A stretch of DNA of 64,000 bases from positions 151,428,546 through 151,492,545 of the forward strand of contig OY726560.1 in assembly GCA_963383645.1 (NCBI GenBank), given 5' to 3'. The position numbers and the translations under genes are program-made. Positions within the stretch are counted from its first letter, which is position 1. Each line of letters begins with the position of its first letter. Below the pieces are notes generated by a model. It did not search any database, was not told the origin of the DNA, and was given only the letters and a program-made list of their open reading frames with translations. This document shows positions 31,141 to 42,745 of the stretch, one piece after another. The stretch comes from Muscardinus avellanarius. Taxonomy: Eukaryota; Chordata; Mammalia; Rodentia; Gliridae.

Positions 31141-33189
31141 GCTTGAAGTATTTTCTCTCTGGCTCCTTTACAGAGAAGACTGCCCCAATCCCTATGAAAG
31201 TTTTCTCAGAGTGAGATCCAGGTAGCAGGCATTGGAGGGAAGCAAGGACAGGAAGGACTAGGTGTTGCAGAGTGAGCCAGAGTTGGTAGAACCCAGCCGA
31301 GGGAGACATGGAGCAGAGGCAGTGAATCCAGGCATCTCACATCCTCCAAGAGGGGAGGAAAGGTGTGTGGTTTACCAGATGGCTCCCTCCCATCTTGTGG
31401 CTTGGTTAGTTCTGGAGAGTAATACTTCTGCACTGTGTGTTCTGGTCCCTTCAGAAAGGTGCTTGTGGAGTCAGAGGTTCTGTGGGTCTGGAGTGCAGGC
31501 TGAGCAGGCCTGGTCAGTTGGTGTCACGTGTAGGGTCCTTCATGGGTGGTAGCAAAGGCAGGGCAATAGTGGTAGGCTCTGCAGAAGTGACTGGTAGCAT
31601 TCCTTCTAGAATGGCTTTGGGAAGTTAGAGGTGAAGGGTGGGTGGTCAGGGGCTTGGAGGGTCAGGGAGATATGTAAACTGGGTTACATACATGTGGCCC
31701 CCAAGGGCTATAATCAGCTCCAGGGCAAACCCCTTGTCAGTTGTATAAAGAGGGTCACACAGTGCTTGTTAGAATTAAAAGGTCTTAAAATCTGGGTACA
31801 GGGTGATATTTGGGGGTGTTAGTGGAGTTGAGGTGGAGAGGTCTTGGAGAATAAGGGTTTGGACAAAGGTCATGTTTAGAAGAAGGATTTGGGTTCTCGG
31901 GGGTGAGCCCTGAAAATATGGAAGCTTTAGAAAGAGAGGAGGTAACTTTTCTTGCAGGGACCTGGGCAGTGCTGTGCTGGCCCACAATGAGCAGATAGAT
32001 GCAGCAATGGGTGGGTTCTGCTGCTTTTAGGGTGCTTCCTTTTCATGGCCTCTGTTTCCTCTAGGCTAAATGTGGGTTGAACAGGTTTCTGTAACATTCT
32101 ATGCTGCCAGAAGGCTCAGGCCCATGATGTGACTCCAGCCGACCTAGCCATCCTTGGTCGTGGGATGAATGACCATGGAAGTGTTTTTAGTGCAACCTGA
32201 ATAATTGAGATGATCTCTTGCCACCTTCTGAACCTCGTAGGGCAGCCTTCATGCCTAAGATAGCTTCATGTCTTTTAGTGGTTTTGTTAAGACAGAAAAA
32301 CCAACCAACCACCACTGCCACTAACAATAACAACAAAACAAGTAAAATTTAAGTAAAAGAAAAAAAAACATTAAAAAGCCAATGTGTTTTCAAAAGGGGA
32401 TACATAGCCCAGAAACGATTGGAATGGATTTTAAAGGCTTGTGGATGGCTTGTAGTATTTGTGGTCTCTGTCCCAAGCACTTACAGAGCTGAGAGGGGGG
32501 TTGCCAAGTGCTGTGTACATGTATGTCCCTAACACTATGAACTATATTATAATGTGAGCCTACAGTATAAAATTATATAAATATATATATATTTTTTGGC
32601 AAGGAAAGGCATAGGCTTATCTGTTTGGTGAATAACAAGTCCCACACTGAGCCAATGGCTCAGGCAGACAGAAAGCAAGCAACACAGAAAGAAAACAAAG
32701 AATAATGATAGAGTGAGATGAACAGTTGCTGTAAAAGACAGGCGTGGGGACCTGGTCCTTAAAGGAAGAGGTGTGAGCGGGGCTGGTGACCGTGAAGGTT
32801 CATCCCAGCAACAGAAGAGGCACCGGTCCTGCTACCCTCTGTAGTGGATGGGAATGACAGTAACAAAGACCAGTGCTGTGCACACCTGTCCTGGGCAGCG
32901 CTTGGGCCCAGAGCTTCTGATGTATTAACAATCTTGAAATGTCTCCCTGACCCCCCTCCTCTGTCTCCAGAATCACTGTTCTGGGCCATGGAACTTAGCA
33001 CCCTGCCTTGATTTTCTGTCTTGTTGCCCATGCCAGATTCATTTCTTTGGTGAGGTGTGATCAACCTAAGAGGATGATGTGTCTTTCTCAAAAGTGTACT
33101 GTTCTTGGTAGCCAGCACTCAGTCAGCCCCAAATTCACATTAAAATGGATTTGATGGAAGAATTAGCAGGCTCTGTTTAGCTAATAGGG
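31141..33189. other. No recognised gene or repeat
   Basis: About 2 kb of unique DNA. Short frames at 31262-31552 and 31775-31987 (reversed) are without motif. It has an A-rich run near 32330-32375 and a TA-rich stretch near 32575-32600. Confidence 0.35.
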
Positions 33190-33480
33190 TTATCTGACAT
33201 TTGCAAGGGCCATGTGCTAGGTCCTGTGCTTAATGTTATATTTTATATTTTTTTGTGGTACTGAGTATTGAACCTGGAGACATTCTACCTCTGAGCTACA
33301 CTCCAGCACTTTTTTATTTTATTTTGAGACAACAGCTAGCTAAGCCTGACCTGGAATCTTGTGATCTTCTTGTCTCAGTCTCCAAGTACAGGGATTAAAA
33401 GCATGTGCCACTACACCCAACTGTGCTTAATTCTTATAAGCATAACCTGATTTCATCTTTATAATATTCCCAGCAGGTGC
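33190..33480 (+). repeat. MIR relic split by a SINE
   Basis: CATTTGCAAGGGCCATGTGCTAGG before the SINE and CTTAATTCTTATAAGCATAACCTGATTTCATC after it form one MIR-like element in order. Confidence 0.5.
33243..33422 (-). repeat. B1-dID SINE with TSD
   Basis: A reversed dimer (GTGGTACTGAGTATTGAACC to ATGTGCCACTACACCC) is bounded by the repeat CTGTGCTTAAT on both sides. Confidence 0.85.
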
Positions 33481-33879
33481 TTTTCAAAAAAATCATAGCA
33501 AAACCCACAGAGCATAAAATTTTCCATCTTAACCATTTATAGACATACAGTTTGACACTGTTAAGCGCACTCACATTTTTATGCAACAGAACTTCAGAAC
33601 TTTTTCATCTTGCAAATCTGAAACCCTGTACCCATCAAGCAAAAGCTCACCCCCCATTTCTGTGAATCTGACTATTCTAGATGCCTCTTGTGAGTGGACT
33701 CGCAGGGTGTTGGTCTTTCTGCGACTGGCTTAATTTACTTAGGATAATGTTCTTAAGCTTCATTCACGTTAGTTCATGTGTTCTAATTTCCTTCCTGTTT
33801 AAGGCTGGAAAATAATTCACTGAACATATTTACCACATTGTGTTTCTCTGTGGACATTTGGGTTGTTTCTAAGTTTTAG

Positions 33880-33880
<1 letters not shown>
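33481..33880 (-). repeat. L1M-type 3' end
   Basis: Reversed motifs ATAAAATTTTCCATCTTAACC, CATCTTGCAAATCTGAAACC, TTCTGCGACTGGCTTAATTTAC and TTCCTGTTTAAGGCTGGAA follow the canonical L1M order. Confidence 0.8.

Positions 33881-33909
<29 letters not shown>
33880..33909. repeat. (CT)n microsatellite
   Basis: CT dinucleotides at the tail side of the reversed SINE that follows. Confidence 0.9.
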
Positions 33910-33910
<1 letters not shown>

Positions 33911-34109
33911 ACTAGAGGTTGAACCCAGAGGCATTCTATCTCTGAACCACACTCCCAGCACTATTTTATTTACTTCTGTTGTGAAACAGGGTCTCTCTAA
34001 ATGGCTGAGGAACCTTGCCAAGTTGCTGAGGCTGGTCTTGAATCTGCAAACCTCCTGTCTCAGCCTCCCAAGTACTGGGATTACAGGGGTGTGCCACCAG
34101 GCCCAACTT
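33910..34109 (-). repeat. B1-dID SINE
   Basis: A reversed dimer (ACTAGAGGTTGAACCCAGAGG to GTGTGCCACCAGGCCC). A small duplication in its left half repeats the GAGGAACCTTGCCAAG part. Confidence 0.85.
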
Positions 34110-34123
34110 CAAGGTGGGTTTTG

Positions 34124-34320
34124 CTTTTTTTTTTTTTTTTTTTTTGGTGGTACTGGGGTTCCTGGAAGCCCTTCTACCTCTGGGCTACACTCCCAGACCT
34201 ATTTTATATTTTTTGAAACAGGGTCTCTTAAGCCAGCGCGGCTGGCTTCGAACCGGCGCGATCCTCCTGTCTCCGCCTCCCAAGCGCGGGGATTACAAGC
34301 GTGCGCCACCACGCCCGGCT
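34124..34320 (-). repeat. Young B1-dID SINE with 14-bp TSD
   Basis: A reversed full dimer with T-tail and the AAGCGCGGGGATTACAAGCG part conserved is flanked by CAAGGTGGGTTTTG at 34110-34123 and 34321-34334. Confidence 0.95.
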
Positions 34321-34688
34321 CAAGGTGGGTTTTGAACCTGGGTCTACCTGACTCAGCAGTTTATACTTGTCACCACTAGGATGCAGGTTTTTGCTCAGAG
34401 AGCCCCTGGAGGAGAAGTGGAGAAGTCTTTTACAGTTAGCAAGGGGGTAGAGTTTATCATTAACTGCGTACCTAGCCCTGGAACATAATGTAAGCACTCT
34501 CCTGTGCATGTTTGTTGGAAGCCTATTATGCAAGGCATTTGAGGTTGAACTGAAGCGGAGCTGATACCAGTTGCTGTCTATGCAGAAGGACCATGCAATG
34601 AAGAAACAATTCAAAGGAAGTTGCAGAAACAATTCTCTGCCCTCTGTACTTCATTTTAAACAGGCTATGTAAAAGCATTCCAAATGGG

Positions 34689-34693
34689 TTCTC

Positions 34694-34761
<68 letters not shown>

Positions 34762-34773
34762 TCTCTCTCTCTC
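34689..34773. repeat. (CT)n microsatellite, ~85 bp
   Basis: A long near-perfect CT array with two short breaks (CTCC and CCTT). Confidence 0.97.
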
Positions 34774-35057
34774 ATAGTCTCTGTCTGCATACGTTGTAAG
34801 CAGTGATGCCAAATTATCTGGACAAGTTTGCTAACAGATGTGATCTGTTTAGCTAAACAGATATTAATTTTCCAGCTCCTTGACCCACTGATAAATTATA
34901 TCCTGTTGGAAATACATCATGACAAGTTATAGTAAACGCTGATGTTGCAAACAATTGTCAAGACATAATTCAAATGAGATGGAGACTACTGCCATATGTG
35001 TAGTCATTTGGTTCAGAAAATATCCACAGTGTAGGTTTTTAAAAAAATTATATTCTA

Positions 35058-35265
35058 GCCAGGTGTGATGGCACATGCCTGTAATCCCTGTACTTGGGAG
35101 GCTGAAACAGGAAGATCACAGGTTTGTGGCTAACCTCAGTGACTTAGACTCTCAGCGACGTAGTAAGACCCTGATTAAAAATAAAAAGTAAAAAATAGGG
35201 CTGGGGGTGCATCTCAGAGGTAGAATGTCTGTGGGTTCAATTCCTAGTACCACATGAAAAATTTT
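35058..35265 (+). repeat. B1-dID SINE
   Basis: A dimer AGCCAGGTGTGATGGCACATG to TTCAATTCCTAGTACC. Confidence 0.88.
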
Positions 35266-35654
35266 TACTCTATTTACATGGTAATAAAGATAGTTTATTA
35301 CTTTGTATGGTTAAATTAACATGTTATTGCAAATAGGTTATCCAGTATTTTGAGCCACTTATCATTTCTGGTATAGGTTTTAGAATTTGGGTCCGGCCCT
35401 TTGGAAGGGTGCTTTCTCTAGCACTTTCCCTGCACCATATACCTGGCTTGAAGTGTTGTGAGGTTACAAGACAAGGTCTCTGAGGGGTGGTCTAAATATA
35501 CACCCCTTTTGTGTGATTTGAGATGATGTTTGGAGTTTCCAGTGATGGACAATCTCCTGTCATTCTCTGGGGATGCTTTTACATTGATGAAAAGCAAGTT
35601 CCTCAGCATTGACCCATCATCACAGTAAACCAGATAACTTCCTGTCAAGTGTTT

Positions 35655-35823
35655 CTGTTCTGTGCATTTTGTGCCTGGTAGGAGGTTTTACGTCAGTCAC
35701 TCCTGGCCTCACCCACTAGATGCCAGTAACAGTCCCTAGTTGAGACAATCAAAAACACCACCAAACATTGCTCAGCGTTCCCTGGGGACAAACCCCCCCC
35801 CCACCACCATTGAGAACCACTGA
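35655..35823 (+). repeat. MER20 (hAT-Charlie) relic
   Basis: The strings CTGGCCTCACCCACTAGATGCC, TCCCTAGTTGAGACAATC and the terminal CATTGAGAACCACTGA match MER20 in order, including its 3' terminal inverted repeat. Confidence 0.8.
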
Positions 35824-36704
35824 GATAAAGCTTCAGAAAGTTAGATGCCTCCAACCCTCGGCATATTCCCCAGGCTCTGGGAGTCATGGCAGGGTATTTG
35901 ACATACACTTTCTCTTTGTAATAGCCATCAACATAAGTATTCTAATTTGTAATTCTGGCAACAGCCTGGCAGGGAAGATTAATGGAGGGGGAAGAGGCGC
36001 AAAAATATCCTCTTGTGATATGGCAGCCGGCTGAATTAGATGCTCCTGGGTGTCACTAAAGGAGGCAATAAACAGAATAGCCTTCCATGCACTCCTGTGT
36101 TTCCCGAGGACGGCGGCTTCCTGTTTCACGATGTCCCCAGTCACAGCCTATCTGTCTGCATCAGTTAACCGTGTTTCTTTTTAGCCTTCATTGATACACC
36201 CAGTGTTTATTCCCTTGTATTTCATTTATTTTTATTCTTGTAATCAATAAGGCTTTGCTGCCCATTTGTTGTGGAAGATGCCGGCTTGTTTTTTATTCTG
36301 GCTTCGTGCTTGGACGGACGGAGCAATCTATTTGACTTTGATGGAGCTAGAATTGTGTTGCTATTGATTGGTGTCTTTTGCATAGCAAATCTTGTTGAAA
36401 TACAATCATGGGATTCTAGCCCATGCAGGTGAGCAGTGATACCAGGACAAACAATATTCTACGAGCAGCCTGAGCAGAAGCTCTTATACTAGACCCCAGG
36501 GTATGCCTTTTGGTTTACGTGATAAATGTAATTTGCACTGTGAATATTACAATTTTATGGCTTTGAAAAACGACTCCAACCTCTTCGGTTTGTAGATAAA
36601 AACAAGTCAAGCCAGGAGAGAAGTAATATTGTCAAAAGCTAAGTCAGTAAGTTTCAGAAATAGGGCTAGAGGCCTCTGTAAAAAGATTGTAGTCGTGGCC
36701 CTAA
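35824..36704. other. Unique, conserved-looking DNA
   Basis: 36000-36440 has balanced composition, no repeats and homeobox-like or GATA-like words, but no frame. It is a candidate conserved noncoding element by appearance only. Confidence 0.35.
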
Positions 36705-36845
36705 TCCAGGGTTTACAAACCATGGGTCCCAGAGCAAATCTGGCCTGGCACCTGTTTTTTTTAAATAAAGTTTTAGAAGAAAGCAAATATATTACTTATT
36801 ATCTTTGGTGGCTTTCATACCACAATCACAGTGTTGGATTCTTGT
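36705..36845 (+). repeat. hAT-type DNA transposon relic (GGCAAACTA family)
   Basis: GGTTTACAAACCATGGGTCCC, AAATCTGGCCTGGCACCTG and TTTTTTAAATAAAGTTTTAG match the first half of the element seen at 30868. Confidence 0.55.
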
Positions 36846-38149
36846 GGTAGAAACGATATGGTTCTAGAGCCACCAACATTTATTACATGACCTCTCAAAG
36901 AAATAGCTCACATACACCTGGACTCGTTCTCATTTCCTTTACAATATAACATTCCAGTATTTCTATCCTCTCCAACAGTCTCTGACTCTGGGCCTAGCAT
37001 TTTGACTTTGCTGTCGGCATGAGAAATGTCCGGGCGAGCCTCTTGGAGGACGAGAGGGTGTGGGGCAGAATCAAGCCATCGAGTTGCTCTGACAAGGCCA
37101 GCCTCGCTCCACCATTGGTCAGCAACCCCCAGACAAGTGAGCGAGGCCAGTCAGGAGGGCAGAGCTGCTGGACAATGAGCAACGTGGGCCTGCTGTTTAT
37201 GCAGAATGATCGTGGCATGTAAAGTGGACACCACTCTCTCGAGAATGATGTGGCAATTAAGGACTTTGTATTATATTAGGAGATGGTAGATATCTGAGGC
37301 AGATTAACCTGGATTTGAAAAGATCTCATCCACAGCACAGTAATGCCAGGGCAGTGGGGTGGGTTGCTGATGTGGTCAAAGGAAGTGCCCAGAGACAGCA
37401 TGGGAGGTGTGTGATTTATTGGGGAAAGCTTACGTGAGACCAGAGATGGTCCAAGAAGAGCTCGGTGGTGATACCTGCGCGGGCAGCACCTCTGCCCCTT
37501 GCGGCGCCTCCCCAAGCTGCACTCCTTTCCCTCACAGCGTTGGCTCCAGCGGTGGCAGCTGGATGGGACCTCCATTCTTCCCCCAGTGCCCTCAGTTCTG
37601 CACTGTCACTCGCTCAGGAGCCTTACTTGTCGGGCTGCAGAAGCAATGGCACCCTCAGCACCCGCATGCCTGCATGGCCAGCTCCCACGGAGCAAGGTGC
37701 ACATGCCGGAGGTACTTTCTCCAGATAACACTAACTTGCCCTGGTTCCCAGAGAGAATGAGAGAGAAAGTCAGTGTTTTCAAGCCTTCCCAGCCCCCTCT
37801 TGCTCTCCTGCTCCCCTTAGCTTGGCGAGGCTTTGGGGACAGGGAGAGGGCATTCAGGGACATGGCGTCTTATTGCCTCCCTGTTATTGATGGGCGATAC
37901 AGGAACCACTGTTCCGCTGTGTGACCTGTGCGGCTTCTCACATCTATTTTCTCCCTGGCCTAGTGGACCTTGCTGCTTTCTGGCCATCCACTTTTCCCTT
38001 GGAGGAAAGGGGGTTGTGTTTCTCTGCCTCTGGCAGATGGGCGTGCCGTATGACTTCTGAGTGGAACCATCTAGTTGCCAGAGCTGGGCTCTCCCTGACG
38101 TGGCATTTGGGAACAGGTCAGTGGGGGTGCAATGCTGAGATACCACATG
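36846..38149. other. No recognised gene; overlapping frames
   Basis: Several frames on both strands (up to 141 codons, 37499-37924) overlap in a GC-richer stretch. None carries a recognisable domain. Part may belong to an old LTR (next entry). Confidence 0.3.
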
Positions 38150-38270
38150 GGGGCAGTTTCTTGGAGGTCACCTGGATGGGCCCCAAGTGGATGTTACTGG
38201 AACAAGACTAAGCTTTTGTTGTGTTAAGCTAATCGACTTTGGAGGGTACTTGCAACCACCCTGAAGAAAT
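38150..38270 (+). repeat. Possible old LTR 3' end
   Basis: TTTTGTTGTGTTAAGCTAATCGACTTTGGAGG resembles the GTTGTGTTAAGCCACTGAG-type U5 tail of several mammalian LTRs. The match is short and weak. Confidence 0.3.
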
Positions 38271-38844
38271 GATTCTTTTGAGAAATTTTTTTTTTCTCAA
38301 TGATTTTACAAGTGGGAAAGGTTGTGGTGGAGAGAATCAACCGTTTATGGGAGGCCTACTGCACACTCGGGAATAATGGGAAACAGAAACAGGACTTCAC
38401 GGCGGCCACTCCTGGGGTCAAACCCAGGAATGGCCACTGAATAGAGCACATGGCTTGTGGAGGTCACACGCCCTTGTGATCCTCAGCGTCCAGTAAAACG
38501 AGGATGAGCCTGCACTGTTTTCAGGATGCTGCGAGGCATTCATTGAGGGTGATAGTAGGATAGCGTGCCTGGAGTCCTGGCGGAGCTGGCGGGGACTGCT
38601 GCTCATGAGGCAGACTGGATGGGCATTGTGGGCTCTGGGCCAGGCTGGGAAGGGGCATTACAGCCCAGCTGAGCTGGGGAGATCCTGGGTCAATCCAAGG
38701 AAGCCCAGAAGAATTATAACAACCCTGAGAGACCAGGAAGAATGTCAGGGCTTAAGGGATGCATGCCAGGAACCAGAGGAGGCAGGGTAGAGGCCAAGTG
38801 CAGGGCCTTGAGGTGGAGGAGGCCGGAACACACATGCTGCTTCT

Positions 38845-38897
38845 GCTCTTACTTGCTGTACTACCGTGGCTAACTTACTTAACCTTTCTGGTTAAAT
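38845..38897 (-). repeat. MIR fragment
   Basis: ACTTGCTGTACTACCGTGGC..AACTTACTTAACCTTTCTGG matches the MIR core in part. Confidence 0.45.
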
Positions 38898-38907
38898 AAG
38901 GCTAACC

Positions 38908-39340
38908 AAGCCAAGTGTGGTGGTGCATGCCTGTGATCCCCATACTTTGGAGGCTGAGACAGGAGTATCAAAAATTTGAGTCCAGCCTCAGCAACTGAGT
39001 AAGACTCTTAGCAATGACCAAGACCATTTCAAAAACAAAACAAAACAAAAACAAAAGCCGGGCGTGGTGGTGCATGCTTGTAATCCCAGTACTTGGGAGG
39101 CTGAGACCAGGAGGATTGTATAGGTTTAAAGCCAGCCTCACTTAGTTACTTAGTGAGGCTCTCAGCAAGTTAGTGAGACCCTGTTTCCAAATAAAATATA
39201 AAGTAGGTCTGGGAGTGTAGCCCAGAGGTAGAAGGCCCCTAGGTGTTCCATCCTCAGTACCACAAGCAAAAACAAAAAATAAAAAGGGGTTGTGGGTGTG
39301 GCTCGGAGGTAGAATGCCACTGGGTTCAATCCCCAGCACT
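38908..39340 (+). repeat. B1-dID SINE split by a nested SINE
   Basis: The B1 half is at 38908-39055, ending in an (AAAAC)n linker. The ID half resumes about 39282 (GGGGTTGTGGGTGTGGCTCGG) and ends TTCAATCCCCAGCACTGC, followed by an (AAAC)n tail. Confidence 0.85.
39057..39275 (+). repeat. Nested B1-dID SINE in linker
   Basis: A complete dimer GCCGGGCGTGGTGGTGCATG to TCCTCAGTACCAC is inserted in the A-rich linker of the surrounding SINE. Confidence 0.9.
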
Positions 39341-39374
39341 GCAAAAACAAAAACAAACAAACAAACAACAAATA

Positions 39375-41150
39375 AATAGGATTAACCATAGTGCCAACCT
39401 TGTAAAGTTGATAAAGAGAAATTATAAGAGTATCTATAAAGTATACAAGGTGAGTATTACTAATTGGATGGTCTTACTTTATTAATGAGGTTAATCTAGA
39501 AATTTAGTAGGTGAGCAGTCAGGACCTACTGCTGTGCCGACTGGTCAATTTAAGAGGCATCCACCTCGTGATGTGAACCACCACGCACGGCTGAAGTCTC
39601 TGCAGCTCTGGACTGTGCCTTGGCTAATGGGATGGTGAGCTTGCTTGGCCAGTCTTTATACTTCTGGGAAATACTATTTTGGAAAGAGTTTGAACTTGCC
39701 AAGTCATAATAAGTTCCAAGGCTGATGATACTAAATGGAAGTATGCCCTGCGGGGGCCAAGAACACCAGGCAGCCCAATTCTGTCCTGCCAGAGTATCTC
39801 TGCACAGGGCAAACGAGTGCTTGCTCAGGATCTCCTAAATCTTCTAGCCCAGAGCAATTCAGTGTGAACTTGAAACCTCTTAGTGGCTTTGAAGGTTTTT
39901 TTTTTTTTTTTACTTCTTTTGATGAAGGTGGGGAGGGGAAAAATAACTCCTTAATTCACTCTGTCCTAGTCGCATAAAGGTAAGAATCCTGCACAGATTA
40001 AATTGTGTGGCAATTGCCATTTTTGCTTGGATACTGTTAGCAATATGAAGGCCATGAAAAAGAACAATTAGATTTTATGCTCTATGTACATGTTCCAACT
40101 GAGTACCTCTGATACCTTCTTTTAATTGTTAACTGTCTCTGGGGTTTTAGCTTGTTGGAAGGATCAGGAAGCAATATTCTAAGTGGGACAAGGTCCAGAG
40201 AGGGAGAATGAGAATAGGAAAGTTTTTATTTTTTCCTTTTGAATTTCCTTGGCAAGTACCACTTGGGAGACATATGGATAAATCCCTCAGCATAGGTCTA
40301 CATGAGGACAGGTGGATGAGCCCACCGTAGCCTGCTGCTGTGAAGGTAGGACAGCATCCTCTACAGAAGGTTCTAGAATGGCTCTTAACAGGTAGGCATC
40401 TGGGGAGACTTATTCATGGCTACAACTACATTTTCATATACCACTTGATTAAGGATGTTATAAACTAATATGCTTGGAGCCTAGAGTCAATATATTGTGT
40501 TTGTAGAAGAAAAAACAATGATTTCTAATGAAAGGTACCCTGTGAATTAATTGGCCAAGCATCTATTCTTGCTGTGGCAACTGCCCCATGCCTGAGAGTC
40601 AGCAAATAAAGCCCCAAGAAATGAAACGATGAAGCAGAAACTGATTGTGATTTTTAAGGTACTGTGGCGGGATTATGTGTGCATCTAGGAGGATACCTCT
40701 TGATGATCGAGTAGAGAATGCATTCCTAGTAGATATTACAACATAAAAGCAGATGTGGCTTTGGTTGTATGTTGAGTTCATAAGCAGAACTCTGACTGCC
40801 TGCCTCAAAAGAACTTGTTCTCACCCAGGAATTCAGATAATTATTTTAAAGTAGCTTCTGAAAAAGTAAGAATTATCAAACAAGAGTGCCTTGTCTTTGG
40901 AGGCATGGCTTCAAAGTGTAACTTTTGTTTTTTTTCTGCCTATGGTACCTCTCCTTCTTTATACATCTGTTTGGTTGTTTAGTGGCATACAATCCTTTGG
41001 AAATATTTTTCCAATCTATTTTAAGTTTTAAATGAAATCAGGTTGCTTAAGAAACTGCTTAAATGGTTTCTGAGTAAAACTTTTATTTTTTTATGTCTTC
41101 AGAAAATTCAGAAGATAGGTCAGCACTGTTGCAAAGCCTAAGCAATGTGA
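39375..41150. other. No recognised gene or repeat
   Basis: 1.8 kb of unique-looking DNA. The longest frame is 80 codons, without motif. Confidence 0.35.
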
Positions 41151-41154
41151 TTAG

Positions 41155-41217
41155 ATCCTTCCTTCCTTCCTTCTCCCTCCCTCCTTCCTTCCATTCTCTT
41201 CCATTCTCTTTTTACCT

Positions 41218-41274
<57 letters not shown>
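41155..41274. repeat. TTCC-rich then (CT)n microsatellite
   Basis: TTCC units at 41158-41195 pass into a pure CT array at about 41218-41274, which abuts the reversed SINE to its right. Confidence 0.95.
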
Positions 41275-41278
<4 letters not shown>

Positions 41279-41690
41279 CTGGGGATTGGTTGCAGGGCAT
41301 TCTACCTTTGAGATATACCCCTTGACCTTTTCTTTTTTATTTTTTAGTTATTTTATTTTTTGGTGGTACTGGGTTTCCTAGAAGCCCTTCTACCTCCGGG
41401 CTACACTCCCAAATCTATTTTTTAAATACTTTTTTATTTGGAAACAGGGTCTCTTAAGCCAGCACGGCTGGCTTCGAACCTGCGCGATCCTCCTGTCTCC
41501 GCCTCCCAAGCGTGGGGATTACAAGCGTGCGCCACCACGCCTGGCTTATTTTTTATTTTGAAACAGGGTCTCACTAAGTTGCAGAGTGCTTTACTAAATT
41601 GTTGAGGCTGGCCTCAAATCTGCAATCTTTCTGTCTCACCCTCCCAAGTTCTGGTATTACAGGCATGGGGCACCACACCCAGTCCCAAGG
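41275..41690 (-). repeat. B1-dID SINE split by a nested SINE
   Basis: The ID half is at 41275-41332 (TACTGGGGATTGGTTGCAGGG). The B1 half resumes at about 41550 (TTTTGAAACAGGGTCTCAC) and ends CACCACACCCAG. Confidence 0.85.
41355..41545 (-). repeat. Nested young-type B1-dID SINE
   Basis: A reversed dimer GGTGGTACTGGGTTTCCTAG to GTGCGCCACCACGCCTGGC in the TTTATTTT linker. The arrangement is the same as at 11091-11269. Confidence 0.9.
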
Positions 41691-41856
41691 TAAAACATGT
41701 TGAAAAGTATGGGATAATGAACCAAGCTGTTGACCCATGTAATTCAGTGGGTGTGTGGCACCCAGAGTCACCAAAAATGAAAGCCAGAGACTTGAAAGAT
41801 GCCCAGGTTATTCTAGCTGCACCCAAGATGGTAAAGTACATTTGGTCTGTGTAAAC

Positions 41857-41857
<1 letters not shown>

Positions 41858-41896
<39 letters not shown>
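41858..41896. repeat. (GT)n microsatellite
   Basis: Uninterrupted GT array. Confidence 0.97.
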
Positions 41897-41898
<2 letters not shown>

Positions 41899-41936
41899 AT
41901 TACATGTGCATATTTTCAAGCAAGGTTTTGCTACAC

Positions 41937-42283
41937 TGTTAGAATTTGGATTTAAAATGTACCCCCAGTCCTCATGTGTTGCCCCATTGCTAGGTTCAGA
42001 AGGCTAGGCATGGTTGGAGGAGGAGGTGGGTCAATAAAGGTGTGGCTTTGGGAATTGACTCTGCTTCCGGCCCCCTCTTATCATTCTCTGCTTCTGGCTA
42101 TTGTGAGGTGAGAGTGGTTTTCCACTTCTCTGCAGTGCCTTGAGTTACTGCTGCTGTCTTGGAGCTGGATGATCATGGACTGACCTCTGAAACTCTGAGC
42201 CCCAAGTAAACCTTTCTTCTGCTAAGTTGTGCTTGTTAGGTATTTTGGTTCCTGTGATGAAATAATTGACTAAAACTTATACA
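41937..42283 (+). repeat. ERVL-MaLR-type solo LTR
   Basis: Opens TGTTAGAATTTGGATTTAAAATG. A GTGAGGTGAGAGTGG block, CTCTGAAACTCTGAGCCCCAAGTAAACC and TAAGTTGTGCTTGTTAGG follow, closing TTGACTAAAACTTATACA (MaLR order, several small gaps). Confidence 0.72.
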
Positions 42284-42332
42284 AAGATGGAAATCCCTTG
42301 AATCTCTTTAACTGCTTACAAGTACAGTTACA

Positions 42333-42745
42333 CATTGCTGAAGGATCGGAACACATTTTGAGAAATGCACCATTAAGTGGTTATATCATTGTGCAAACAT
42401 CTGAGTGTATGTACACAAACCTAGGTCGTATAGCCTAGCCTACTACTGACCCAGGTTAAATGGCCTCACCCATTGCTCCCAGGCTACAAACCTGCATAGC
42501 ACATTATTGTACTGAACACTGTTAGCAATTACAACATAGTGGTAAGGAATTATGTGCCTAAATATATCCAAATTAGGAAAAGTACAGTAGAAGTAGTAGT
42601 TGGTAGACTTTATCAGCTCCATTAGTCTCATGGGACCATGGTTGCATACACAGTCTGTTGTCCATCAAGACCTTGTCTCATAGCATATGACTGTAAAGCA
42701 GTTATGTTTGCATCAGACATTATCCTGGGCTTCTGCATTCTAGAC
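42333..42745 (+). repeat. DNA transposon relic (Tigger/MER-type)
   Basis: The strings CATTGTGCAAACATCTGAGTG, ACACAAACCTAGGTCGTATAGCC, CAGGCTACAAACCTGCATAGC and GTACTGAACACTGTTAGCAATT follow a widespread mammalian nonautonomous DNA element that ends CATATGACTGTA. The family name is uncertain and no transposase frame is present. Confidence 0.65.

Noticed and set aside
33981..34379. 132-codon frame and similar frames over SINEs (26160-26393, 59161-59497)
   Set aside because: They are translations of reversed B1-dID elements, recognisable by the repeated GSTGVPGSPSTSGL-type peptide.
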